Origin: Imperialibacter roseus
GTDB taxonomy: Bacteria; Bacteroidota; Bacteroidia; Cytophagales; Cyclobacteriaceae
Length of the DNA: 64,000 bases
Direction of reading: 5' to 3'
Assembly (NCBI RefSeq): GCF_032999765.1
Contig: NZ_CP136051.1
Coordinates: 1-64,000 of the forward strand
Shown piece by piece: positions 47,181 through 56,073 of the stretch. A program made the position numbers and the translations under genes. The notes under the pieces were generated by a model. It did not search any database. It was given only the letters and a program-made list of their open reading frames with translations, and was not told the DNA's origin. Positions within the stretch are counted from its first letter, which is position 1. Every line of letters starts with the position of its first letter.

Positions 47181-50100
47181 CTATTTAGCAATCACAAATT
47201 CATAGCTGCCCGAACCCAATTCAAACACCGCTTTTCCATTCTCCATTTTCACAAAAATTACCCCTTTTGTGTTTTTGTTGATCGACTTTCCTCCTTCTGT
47301 AATGTCTTTTGATGAGTTGGTAGGCAAATAGAGTGTTGCCGAAGTGTTAGGGGGCACGGTAGTGGTGTAGCTGAGTTTGTTGCCTTCCACTTTCCAGCTG
47401 CTTTCAATTCTTCCATACATCGAGTCATAATATCCTTTCGCCCAGGTCATTTGCCCGTTGGGGTCAGGAGTGGGTTGTAGAATGAAATGCTTGAAAGCCG
47501 GGCTATCGGGGTCTCTTTGGATGCCAAGAGAATAGTTGTACATCCACGCACCCACAGCTCCGAAAGAATAATGGTTAAAGGAATTCATACTATTGTTGCC
47601 ACCAAAGCCATTTTCCACAGTGTAGGAGTTGAGTCGCTCCCAGATGGTGGTGGCTCCATTAACGACGGAATAGAGCCAGGAAGGGTAACTGGTTTGCTGC
47701 AGTAGCTTGTAAGCCAGGTCACTCCTGCCGTTTTCTGAAAGGGCTTCGGTGAGTGAGGCCGTGCCAATAAATCCGGTCATGAGCGAGTAAGCTGGTCGGG
47801 TGGCTCCACCGTCGTCTGTGTTTTGGCGTTCAACAGCTGCCGCCAGGTATTGGATGGCGTAGGGTACGTTTTCTTCGTTGAATGCGCCCAGTGCTAAAGG
47901 AATAGCATAGCTCGCCTGTGTGTCCATGGGCTGTCCTTCGTCGGAGGTGTCGTCGTCAGGGGTTTGGCCAGGGGGGCCAAATCGTGGCGCCCTGAACCCC
48001 GACTTAACTGTTTTGTGCGTGGCTTTGTCGATATATTTGGTATTGAAGAAAGCCTTACGCTCGTTCCGTTGAGCAAGAAAGGTTTTGGCTTCATCGGCGT
48101 GACCTAAGATATTGGCTGTTTTTGCCAATATTTCGAGGTCATATATTTGGTAGGCTGTCCAAAACAGTGTGTTGTCGTTTTTGTTGTTTTCCGGACTCAG
48201 CCAGTCGCCCAATGGGCCCTCGTTAATAATGCCCGTTTTCGGATCAGTTCTCGAATGAAGAAAGGCTACGTATTTTTTCATAGCGTCGTAGTGCTCTCTC
48301 AGCAACTCCAAGTCGCCATACTGCCTGTAAGTTTCCCAGGCAACAATGATGCCTGCACTTCCCCAAAGGGTGCCGCCGAAGCCACCTCCCACAGGTGCTA
48401 CGTCAGTAAAGCGACCATCTTCTCTTTGAATATCTCGCATCGCCAGCAAATGCCTGCGAAGGAAAAGGTCGTTGTTGGCCAGGTAGGTGGAAGCACCTGA
48501 AAATACGTTGATGTCCCCACTCCAGCCCATTCTTTCATTCCGGGCCGGAGTATCCGTTGGGATCGATAGGAAATTCCCCCGCATCGACCAGGTAATATTT
48601 TCCCAGAGCTTGTTCACCAGGTCGTTGGAGGTTTGATAGCTGGAGGCAAGCTCCTGGATGGAACTCACTACCATGCCCTTTACGCTTTCCAGCGGCAGTG
48701 CTTTTTCAATGCCCGTGATCTCCAGAAACCTGTAACCGTGGAAAGTAAACCTTGGCTGGACGGTTTCGTCGCCTCCTTTCAATATCCAAATATCCTGCGT
48801 TAGTGCTGCCCGAATATTTTCCAGCATGATCATGCCCACGTTGTTGCCGTATTCGTCAAGTGACGGGTATTTTACTTCTGCATACCTCAAAGTGATTTTG
48901 TCACCGGCTTTGCCATTCAGTGAAATATTGGGGAAGCCGACCATGTTTTGGCCCATGTCGTACACGAATACACCAGGCCTTACTTCTTCCACACTTTTAG
49001 CAGTCAGCGTCTTCACGATTGATGGGTTGGCTCCCATTTGACCGACTAGCTGAAGGTCGTCATAGTCGAAGGTAGTTGGCCCGCCTCTGCCTGGGAAGGT
49101 GCCTATGTAGGCTGTGCTCTCCAAAGGAACTTTCACTGCTGGCTTCCAATTAGCGTCATTGTAGTCGGCTTTGGCCCATCCTTTTATTTTTTCCTCTAAT
49201 GTCGCATCGTACACTTCCCCTTGAAAAAAGCTACCGACTCTAATAGGGCCATTTGTGAAAAGCTTCCAGGTGTCAGGCTTTGTTGTAATTACCTGCTCAG
49301 TTCCGTCGGCATAGGTAACGACCAGCTTAGCGAGCAGCGACTGCCTGTCTCCAAAGTAGTTCCAACTTTCACCGCTGTACGTAATGTTGCCGCTCCACCA
49401 GCCTTCCGCCAGCCAGGCACCTACCGCATTGGCCTTCCCTGCAATCATCTTATCAGTGACGTCGTAGGTTTGGTACATGTGGGTTTTGTTGTACTGTGTA
49501 AGACCTGGGTTGAAGTAATCATTGCTGATTCTCTGGCCGTTGATATACATTTCGTAAATGCCCCGGGCTGTCACATAAAGTCTTGCTTTGGCGATGGTTT
49601 TGTTCTCTGCCGAAAATTTGGTTCGGAGCATAGGTGTCGCATTTCGGCCAGGATCGGCTATCACCGTGGCCCCATCTACAACATAAGCGGCGTTCGCAAT
49701 GCTAAAGCCCGTTTTTGTACCGTTAAGGAAGCTTGAAAACACGCCTTTGTAGCTTGCGATGGATGCGAGATTTTCTTTGAAAAGAGCATTGGACGGAAAG
49801 CGGAAGTTCTTTATTTCAACATCGGAAAAAGAAGCCTTTTGTCCTCTGTCGGTGGAGAATCCAATATCAGCGACCATGGGAAAGCTGATGAAGTTATTGC
49901 CCAACCCTACTGGATTAAGGTTCAAGCCTCTGGGAGCAAAGGGACTTGGGTTGGGGTCGTCGCTTTTGGTGATCAGATGCTCTGCGTCGTCGCCATCCAA
50001 AAAAATTTCGAACACACCAAAGTTGCAGTCGGCATAAAATGTATGTGGGGTGTACTTATTGGCGTTGTTAACGAGCGAAAGAGGGAGCTGATACCGTTTG

Positions 50101-50840
50101 AATGGAACATCAGCCTTGTCTTCAGGCGAATAACCTACCCTGTAAATATTAAAGCTCGCCAAACCTGCTGGTGTGCCATCTACTTTTGAAATGTCCAGTT
50201 CGAACTTGATATAGCTTTCATTTTCACCGCTGTGCACGCCCAGGATGTTCATGTCTTTGTCCATGAGCCGACTATCGTTGGCACCGAAAATGAATCCAGC
50301 CTTAGTTGAAGCGGACGCTTCATCTAGCTGAAGTTGGTAGCTTAGTTTAAAGACCGACAGGTAATGGGAGTAGAAGACCAAATCATCATCGCTTCCCCCT
50401 ATCCAGGTGGCACCGCTCCAGGCTGACAGATTCGGGTCAGCATTCATCAGACCTGTTTCGAACCATGAAGATGCCGAGGCACTTGTTTTTTGGTTGTCCC
50501 ATAAGGTTACCGTCCAGTTATATTTGATGGTGGGCTGGAGGATGGCACCGCCGTATGTAACGCCTAACGCTTTATCACTCTCGATCTTGCCAGAGTTCCA
50601 TACCTCATTTCCTTTTTCCGAAGCCACTACGATTTGATAGGCCGTTTGCTTCAGCCCCCTTGAATTGTCTGAACTCTGCATTTGCCAGCTGAAACGAGGC
50701 TTTTCCACGTCAATGCCCAAGGGGGTGGAGGCATACTCTGTTTTGAGGTTGACAACTTGGAACGAGCCCTGCGATAATAATGCATGAGTTGTCAGGAGTA
50801 GGAGAGAGAAAAGCACTCCTTTGATGTAACGGTTTTTCAT
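47181..50840 (-). CDS. Alpha-L-rhamnosidase, GH78
   Basis: A 1219-residue exported glycosidase that releases terminal L-rhamnose from glycans or glycosides. The signal peptide is GVLFSLLLLTTHALLSQG. An N-terminal fibronectin-like domain (TEYASTPLGIDVEKPRFSWQ), an inserted concanavalin-like stretch (about 130-360), the GH78 N-domain with RLYVTARGIYEMYINGQRI and the (alpha/alpha)6 barrel follow, with the catalytic-loop motif DTPARNERMGWSGD near 765 and a C-terminal beta domain. The insert makes it longer than typical 900-1000-residue GH78 enzymes. It points towards the rhamnose operon on the same strand, with the regulator between. Confidence 0.92.
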   Translation of the reverse strand: MKNRYIKGVLFSLLLLTTHALLSQGSFQVVNLKTEYASTPLGIDVEKPRFSWQMQSSDNSRGLKQTAYQIVVASEKGNEVWNSGKIESDKALGVTYGGAILQPTIKYNWTVTLWDNQKTSASASSWFETGLMNADPNLSAWSGATWIGGSDDDLVFYSHYLSVFKLSYQLQLDEASASTKAGFIFGANDSRLMDKDMNILGVHSGENESYIKFELDISKVDGTPAGLASFNIYRVGYSPEDKADVPFKRYQLPLSLVNNANKYTPHTFYADCNFGVFEIFLDGDDAEHLITKSDDPNPSPFAPRGLNLNPVGLGNNFISFPMVADIGFSTDRGQKASFSDVEIKNFRFPSNALFKENLASIASYKGVFSSFLNGTKTGFSIANAAYVVDGATVIADPGRNATPMLRTKFSAENKTIAKARLYVTARGIYEMYINGQRISNDYFNPGLTQYNKTHMYQTYDVTDKMIAGKANAVGAWLAEGWWSGNITYSGESWNYFGDRQSLLAKLVVTYADGTEQVITTKPDTWKLFTNGPIRVGSFFQGEVYDATLEEKIKGWAKADYNDANWKPAVKVPLESTAYIGTFPGRGGPTTFDYDDLQLVGQMGANPSIVKTLTAKSVEEVRPGVFVYDMGQNMVGFPNISLNGKAGDKITLRYAEVKYPSLDEYGNNVGMIMLENIRAALTQDIWILKGGDETVQPRFTFHGYRFLEITGIEKALPLESVKGMVVSSIQELASSYQTSNDLVNKLWENITWSMRGNFLSIPTDTPARNERMGWSGDINVFSGASTYLANNDLFLRRHLLAMRDIQREDGRFTDVAPVGGGFGGTLWGSAGIIVAWETYRQYGDLELLREHYDAMKKYVAFLHSRTDPKTGIINEGPLGDWLSPENNKNDNTLFWTAYQIYDLEILAKTANILGHADEAKTFLAQRNERKAFFNTKYIDKATHKTVKSGFRAPRFGPPGQTPDDDTSDEGQPMDTQASYAIPLALGAFNEENVPYAIQYLAAAVERQNTDDGGATRPAYSLMTGFIGTASLTEALSENGRSDLAYKLLQQTSYPSWLYSVVNGATTIWERLNSYTVENGFGGNNSMNSFNHYSFGAVGAWMYNYSLGIQRDPDSPAFKHFILQPTPDPNGQMTWAKGYYDSMYGRIESSWKVEGNKLSYTTTVPPNTSATLYLPTNSSKDITEGGKSINKNTKGVIFVKMENGKAVFELGSGSYEFVIAK

Positions 50841-50933
50841 GTAAGTAGATGTTGGAAAGTAATATACAACTTTTGGGCTTTTCCAGATCGCTTAAAGTGT
50901 CAAATTAACATAATGAAATAGCCGCCGTTTCCT

Positions 50934-50944
50934 GCACTATGCTG
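50934..50944. promoter_or_regulatory. Possible regulator half-site between rhamnosidase and the cytochrome lipoprotein
   Basis: GCACTATGCTG matches the core of the candidate operator at 45617-45627 (GCACTATACTG) in 10 of 11 bases and sits in the 167-base divergent region that must hold both promoters. It is not itself palindromic, so support is weak. Confidence 0.3.
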
Positions 50945-51007
50945 GTTATGAATGATCACATAAATCACTAAATTGAATGTGCTTATACTACTTATACATT
51001 ACCTACA

Positions 51008-54000
51008 ATGAACTACTCAATATTGAAGACCCGCATTCAGGGTCTGGCGACGCCTTTTTGTCGATCATTTGCCTTTGTGATCGTTGCGTTTACAGTGCTT
51101 GAAGGCTGTCAAACAAAAACTACGGAGCAAAAAGACACAACTGTTTCCACTTCTGATTCCACTATCCTAAAAGTGGTACAGGACGAACAAGCCAATACCA
51201 TTTCCATATTCAGAGTGGGAGAAAGCGAGCCTCTTGTCACTCAAAATGTAAAGCCAGACTTCAGACCTTATCTCCACCCTATTGCTGCCCCCGATGGTCA
51301 GGGAGAGTTGACAGAATACAGTCCGGGTCACCACAAGCACCAAACAGGCCTCTACTGGGGATTCACGAGGGTAAATGGCCGGGACTACTTCCATCATCCT
51401 GAAGGCGACTACTGGCGGAAAGTGTCGGCCCAAGTGATTGAAGCTGAAGGGAAGGTAGTGAAATGGCAAACGGTGTACGACCTGCTTGATGAGCAAGGCA
51501 ATGCAGTGCTCACGGAAACTCAAAACTGGTCGATGCGGGAAACCGACGGCAAGTTCTTGCTTGATCTCGAATGGAACGGGCTTGGCAAAACCGATGTAAC
51601 CATTGGTGAGTATGACTACGGCGGACTATTCCTTCGGATGCCATGGGTAGAAGGTATCAAAGGTGAAGTGGTAAATGCTGCCCGTCAGAAGAATGAAAAA
51701 GCCGAAGGTCAGCGGGCATACTGGGTGGACGCCGGCATGCAGGTAGCTGGTCGTGATGACCTGGCGCACATGGCCATTCTCGATCACAAAGACAACAAAG
51801 GCTTCCCACAAACATGGAGAGTGGATGGCCAGCTAGGTATTGGCCCGGCCCGTGCCCGCATGGGCGACTGGACAATTGCTAAAGGCGAAACAGAAACCAT
51901 CAAACATGAGATTGTTGTCTACACCGGCGAACTCAATGATGTGGAAATGACCGAAACATGGCAAGACTACGTTGGTGATCATAATATGTACTCCACAGCC
52001 GTGCTTTGGGGCATAGCGCAGGAAGAGGGAAGAAATGCCAAATTCCTGAAGCCCGAAGAGGCAGTGGAGGCCATGACAGTCAAAGATGGCTACGACGTAA
52101 ACGTGTGGGCGGCCGAGCCTATGATGTCGCAACCAATGGCTTTTTGCTGGGACGACAAAGGGAGGCTGTGGATTGCAGAAAACAAAGACTATGAGTCGAG
52201 GGGCTATGGCTTTTCTAAAGCCGGAAACAGCCGCATACTGATACTTGAAGATACTGATCACGACGGCGTCGCTGACAGTCGCAAGGTGTTTCTGGAAGGC
52301 ATTGCATTTCCTTCGGCAATAGCCGTTGGTTTCGATGGCGTATTTGTTGGTGCACCGCCGAACCTGCTCTTTGTACCTGACAAAAACCATGATGATAAAG
52401 CCGAAATGGATGACATAGAAGTTCGGTTGACAGGCTGGGGCATCCGTGACAGACACGAAACTTTGAACAGCTTTCACTGGGGGCCCGATGGCTGGCTGTA
52501 TGGCTTGCAGGGCTTTGCCACACCATCGAAGGTGAAGCTGGCCAAAGGAAAGGGACGGGTTTACAAGCACAATGATCCTTTTCCTGAAGACATATTCGAA
52601 GGAGAGGGAACTGACATCAATGGTGGCGTTTGGCGCTACCATCCTACGAAGGACAAATTCGAAGTAGTATCGCATGGGTTCAGCAATCCCTGGGGCATCG
52701 ACTTTGACGCCAAAGGGCAGCTGTTTATCAGTGCTTGCGTTATACCACACCTCTGGCATGTGATTCCCGGAGGTATTTACCATCGCCAGGGGGGGCAGCA
52801 TTTCAATCCCTACGTTTACAACGACATAAAAACGATTGCTGATCACAGGCACCGCTCGGCGCATGGTGGCCTGAGAATATACCAATCTGACGCTTTTCCA
52901 GCGGAACAGCAAGGCCGCCTGTTCATGGCCAATATACATGAGCATGCCGTGTTGTCGGATGTGCTCGAACCCAAAGGCTCTGGGTTCGTTGGCCACCATG
53001 GTGAGGAGTTTTTGATGGCCAACAATGCGCAGTGGGTAGGGTTCAGCATGGAGCTGGGGCCTGAAGGAGCGCTGTACGTGCTCGACTGGCACGACGCAGA
53101 TATTTGCGGCAAGGAGGTGCTCAATGAAGAAACTGGCCGCATTTTCCGCATTGCGCCTGAGCAGTCGCTGGCAGAAAACTGGGATGGACGATATAGTGAC
53201 CTGAGCAAAATGACCGATGCTCAGCTTGTGGCACTCCAAACAAATAAGAGCTCATGGCATGCCAGAAGAGCCAGGCTGATTTTGCAAGGAAGGACAGCGA
53301 AGTCGCCTTTGCCAAAAGAGGTGCACGATCAGCTCAGAAAGATTTTCGCCAGCAACCCAAATCCTTACTTCCGCCTGAATGCGATGTGGGCCTTGCACGT
53401 GACCAGGGGCTTTACCGAAGCTCAGCTAATAGATGCACTGGGCGATAAGGACGAATACGTGCGTGGCTGGGCTGTTCAATTGCTAAGCGAAGACAAGGCG
53501 CCCGTGCAGGCCGTGGAGAAATTTGTGGCCATGGCCGAAAAAGATAAATCGGCCGTGGTGAGGCTTTACCTTGCCTCGGCGCTTCAGCGCATTCAGCCGG
53601 AGGAAAAGTGGGCGGTTGCCGAAGCTTTGATGAGTCACGCTGAAGACGTGGAAGACCATAACCTGCCAAAAATGATCTGGTTTGGTACGGAGCCCCTCGT
53701 AGCTGAAAATCCTGACAGGGCACTCCAGCTTGCAGCAAAAAGCAAAATCCCGATGCTGGCAGAGTACATTGCCAGAAGGGTGGTAGATGCAGACGCCACA
53801 GAGAAACTTATCGCAGCCATTGGAAAGAAGCCTGAAACAACGCTGAGTATGCTGGAGGGCATGCGCAATGGATTGGAGGGACGCACCGATTTGAGTGCGC
53901 CGACCAATTGGCAGAAAGTGTATGATAACCTGCAGAGCTCCCGGGATGGGAAGGTGAAGCAGCTGGCATTGGAGGTAGCGCAGTTCTATGGAGACACGGA

Positions 54001-54901
54001 GGCCGCCAAACAATACCTGGCCACGCTGAAAAACAAAAACACACCGATTGACCAGCGGCTGAAAGCGTTGAATTCTCTCGCCGATCAGCAGCGGGAGGAG
54101 CTTGTTCGGGAAATCCCGACTTTATTGAATGAGGAGGCTTTGCGGATCGATGTGATCAGGGCCGTGGCTGCCTTTGACGACAACTCATTGGGCCAGCTGC
54201 TCATCGATAAGTACGCAAGCTTCAACAGGCAGGAGAAGCTGGAGGCTGTGCAAACGCTGGCCTCCAGGCCTGAATATGGATGGTCGCTTACTCAGGCTTT
54301 GAAAAATGAAGTCATCCCCAAACCCGACGTCCCGGCTTATGTCGCTCGCCAGCTCAGGCGTGTGGTTGGAAGTGGGTTTGTCGAAGTGTGGGGCCCCATC
54401 GATGAATTAGGCTCCGACATTGCCGCCGATTATAAGAAATACACAAGCTTATTGACTGAAAAAGCGATTGGAGGAGCCAATGTTGCCAATGGTAAAATGA
54501 TGTTTCAGCGCACCTGCGGTGCCTGTCACAAAATGTACGGCGAAGGAGGCATCATTGGTCCAGAGTTGACAGGTTCCAACCGGGCCAATCTGGATTATCT
54601 GCTGAGCAATGTGCTCGACCCCAGCGGGGAGATTCAGGATGACTACAAAATGGTGGTCATCACTACCAGGGACGGTCGCACCTACTCAGGCAACGTGAAT
54701 GCGGAAAATGAGCGGCAACTAACCCTTAGGGTTGTGGGGCAGGATGCAGTAGTGATCAATAAGTCCGACATTCAGTCGAGGGAGGAATCGGCCAATTCGA
54801 TGATGCCGCCGGGATTGTTCAAGACCTTGACCGATAAAGAGGTCATCGATTTGGTGGGCTACCTGAGAACATCACAGCAGATAGCTCCCAGTGCCGAGTG
54901 A
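51008..54901 (+). CDS. Four-part lipoprotein: DUF6807/PmoA-like, PVC-type propeller dehydrogenase, HEAT-like, cytochrome c
   Basis: A 1297-residue exported lipoprotein (lipobox VLEGC, Cys near 35). Residues about 50-330 match the PmoA/DUF6807 family (HHKHQTGLYWGF, DYGGLFLRMPW). Residues about 345-740 are a membrane-bound-dehydrogenase-type beta-propeller (PMAFCWDDKGRLWIAEN, DTDHDGVADSRKVFLEGI, NSFHWGPDGWLYG). About 740-1130 is HEAT-like helical repeat, and the C-terminus is a class I cytochrome c with heme motif CGACH (about 1169) and a distal Met in MMPPGL. PVC-type heme proteins with the last three parts are common; the N-terminal DUF6807 fusion is less so. Electron donor and sugar substrate are unknown; the neighbours suggest glycan-derived sugars. 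Confidence 0.85.
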   Translation: MNYSILKTRIQGLATPFCRSFAFVIVAFTVLEGCQTKTTEQKDTTVSTSDSTILKVVQDEQANTISIFRVGESEPLVTQNVKPDFRPYLHPIAAPDGQGELTEYSPGHHKHQTGLYWGFTRVNGRDYFHHPEGDYWRKVSAQVIEAEGKVVKWQTVYDLLDEQGNAVLTETQNWSMRETDGKFLLDLEWNGLGKTDVTIGEYDYGGLFLRMPWVEGIKGEVVNAARQKNEKAEGQRAYWVDAGMQVAGRDDLAHMAILDHKDNKGFPQTWRVDGQLGIGPARARMGDWTIAKGETETIKHEIVVYTGELNDVEMTETWQDYVGDHNMYSTAVLWGIAQEEGRNAKFLKPEEAVEAMTVKDGYDVNVWAAEPMMSQPMAFCWDDKGRLWIAENKDYESRGYGFSKAGNSRILILEDTDHDGVADSRKVFLEGIAFPSAIAVGFDGVFVGAPPNLLFVPDKNHDDKAEMDDIEVRLTGWGIRDRHETLNSFHWGPDGWLYGLQGFATPSKVKLAKGKGRVYKHNDPFPEDIFEGEGTDINGGVWRYHPTKDKFEVVSHGFSNPWGIDFDAKGQLFISACVIPHLWHVIPGGIYHRQGGQHFNPYVYNDIKTIADHRHRSAHGGLRIYQSDAFPAEQQGRLFMANIHEHAVLSDVLEPKGSGFVGHHGEEFLMANNAQWVGFSMELGPEGALYVLDWHDADICGKEVLNEETGRIFRIAPEQSLAENWDGRYSDLSKMTDAQLVALQTNKSSWHARRARLILQGRTAKSPLPKEVHDQLRKIFASNPNPYFRLNAMWALHVTRGFTEAQLIDALGDKDEYVRGWAVQLLSEDKAPVQAVEKFVAMAEKDKSAVVRLYLASALQRIQPEEKWAVAEALMSHAEDVEDHNLPKMIWFGTEPLVAENPDRALQLAAKSKIPMLAEYIARRVVDADATEKLIAAIGKKPETTLSMLEGMRNGLEGRTDLSAPTNWQKVYDNLQSSRDGKVKQLALEVAQFYGDTEAAKQYLATLKNKNTPIDQRLKALNSLADQQREELVREIPTLLNEEALRIDVIRAVAAFDDNSLGQLLIDKYASFNRQEKLEAVQTLASRPEYGWSLTQALKNEVIPKPDVPAYVARQLRRVVGSGFVEVWGPIDELGSDIAADYKKYTSLLTEKAIGGANVANGKMMFQRTCGACHKMYGEGGIIGPELTGSNRANLDYLLSNVLDPSGEIQDDYKMVVITTRDGRTYSGNVNAENERQLTLRVVGQDAVVINKSDIQSREESANSMMPPGLFKTLTDKEVIDLVGYLRTSQQIAPSAE

Positions 54902-54988
54902 TCTTTTTCTTTTGGGCACATCAGTCATTTTTGGTATACATAAAGGAATGTCGGAGCTGGTAGATCTCCGTCAATAGAAGAAAAAGTT

Positions 54989-55951
54989 ATGCAGATAGTC
55001 ATTACCGATGGATATACCCTAAATCCCGGAGACCTTAGCTGGGATGCACTTCATCAGTTGGGTGAAGTGAAATACTATGATCGAACGTCGCCGCAGGAAA
55101 TGATTCAGCGGTGCAAAGAGGCTCATGTCATTGTCACCAACAAAACGCCGGTGACAGCCGAGACCATAAAAGCTTGTTCACATTTGAAGCTAGTTGCTGT
55201 AACGGCCACTGGCTACAATATTGTGGACGTGGAGGCGGCCGGAAAGGCTGGAGTGCCCGTTTGCAATGTCCCCATTTACGGGACGCATTCAGTGGCCCAG
55301 CATACTTTCGCACTGATTCTTGAGCTTACAAACCGGGTGGGGCAAAACTCTCGGAGAGTAAGCAAAGGTGAATGGTCGGAGGCTAAAGATTGGTGTTTCA
55401 CAAGCGGCCCATTGATTGAGCTTTTGGATAAAACGATAGGCATTGTGGGTTTGGGAAGAATTGGCGAGCAGGTAGCGAGAATGGCAGAAGCGTTTGGGAT
55501 GAAAGTCATTTACCACAACAGAAGCCCCAAAAAGGTAGGCTGGAAATCACGAACTGTCGGAGAGCTTTTTAAGGAAAGCGATTTCATATCAGTCCATTGC
55601 CCACTAACCAGCGAAAACGAGAAGTTTATCAATGAACAACTGATTGCAACCATGAAGCCAAAGGCTTTTCTCATTAATACGAGCAGGGGCCAGCTGATCG
55701 ACGAAGAGGCTCTTGCCAACGCTTTGCAGAAGGGTGTTATTGCCGGGGCTGCATTGGATGTGCTTAGCAAGGAGCCGCCACCAAAAGGGCATCCACTTGT
55801 AGGCCTGGAAAACTGCCTGATTACCCCTCACAATGCCTGGTTGAGTTTCGAAGCCAGGAAAAGAATGATGGCTACTACGGTGGAAAATATTCAGGAGGCA
55901 CTAAAGGGAAATCCGATTCATGTAGTCAACCAGGGTTATTTAAAAAGTTGA
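54989..55951 (+). CDS. D-2-hydroxyacid dehydrogenase (glycerate dehydrogenase-like)
   Basis: A 320-residue NAD(P)-dependent cytoplasmic enzyme that interconverts a 2-keto acid and a D-2-hydroxyacid. The Rossmann motif GIVGLGRIGEQVARMAEAFG is at about residues 149-168; catalytic Arg is in NTSRGQLIDEEAL (about 231), Glu in the following SKEPPPKGHPL and His in LITPHNAWLSF (about 283). The substrate cannot be read from sequence; hydroxypyruvate/glycerate is a guess from similarity. It is 87 bases downstream of the cytochrome lipoprotein on the same strand. Confidence 0.9.
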   Translation: MQIVITDGYTLNPGDLSWDALHQLGEVKYYDRTSPQEMIQRCKEAHVIVTNKTPVTAETIKACSHLKLVAVTATGYNIVDVEAAGKAGVPVCNVPIYGTHSVAQHTFALILELTNRVGQNSRRVSKGEWSEAKDWCFTSGPLIELLDKTIGIVGLGRIGEQVARMAEAFGMKVIYHNRSPKKVGWKSRTVGELFKESDFISVHCPLTSENEKFINEQLIATMKPKAFLINTSRGQLIDEEALANALQKGVIAGAALDVLSKEPPPKGHPLVGLENCLITPHNAWLSFEARKRMMATTVENIQEALKGNPIHVVNQGYLKS

Positions 55952-56073
55952 ACAATCTTTCTAATTGGCAGGAAGAGTGAATATTAAGCACTGGATCATG
56001 TGATCTGTTTTTTCAAATGTGTAAATTTTAGTGTTGAAAAGGAGAATTTTTAACTGACCTACCTATACCTACT

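Noticed and set aside
51833-53239. A 468-codon open frame antisense to the cytochrome lipoprotein gene
   Set aside because: It lies fully inside a well-supported coding gene, has no family motif and its codons mirror the sense gene; it is a shadow frame.
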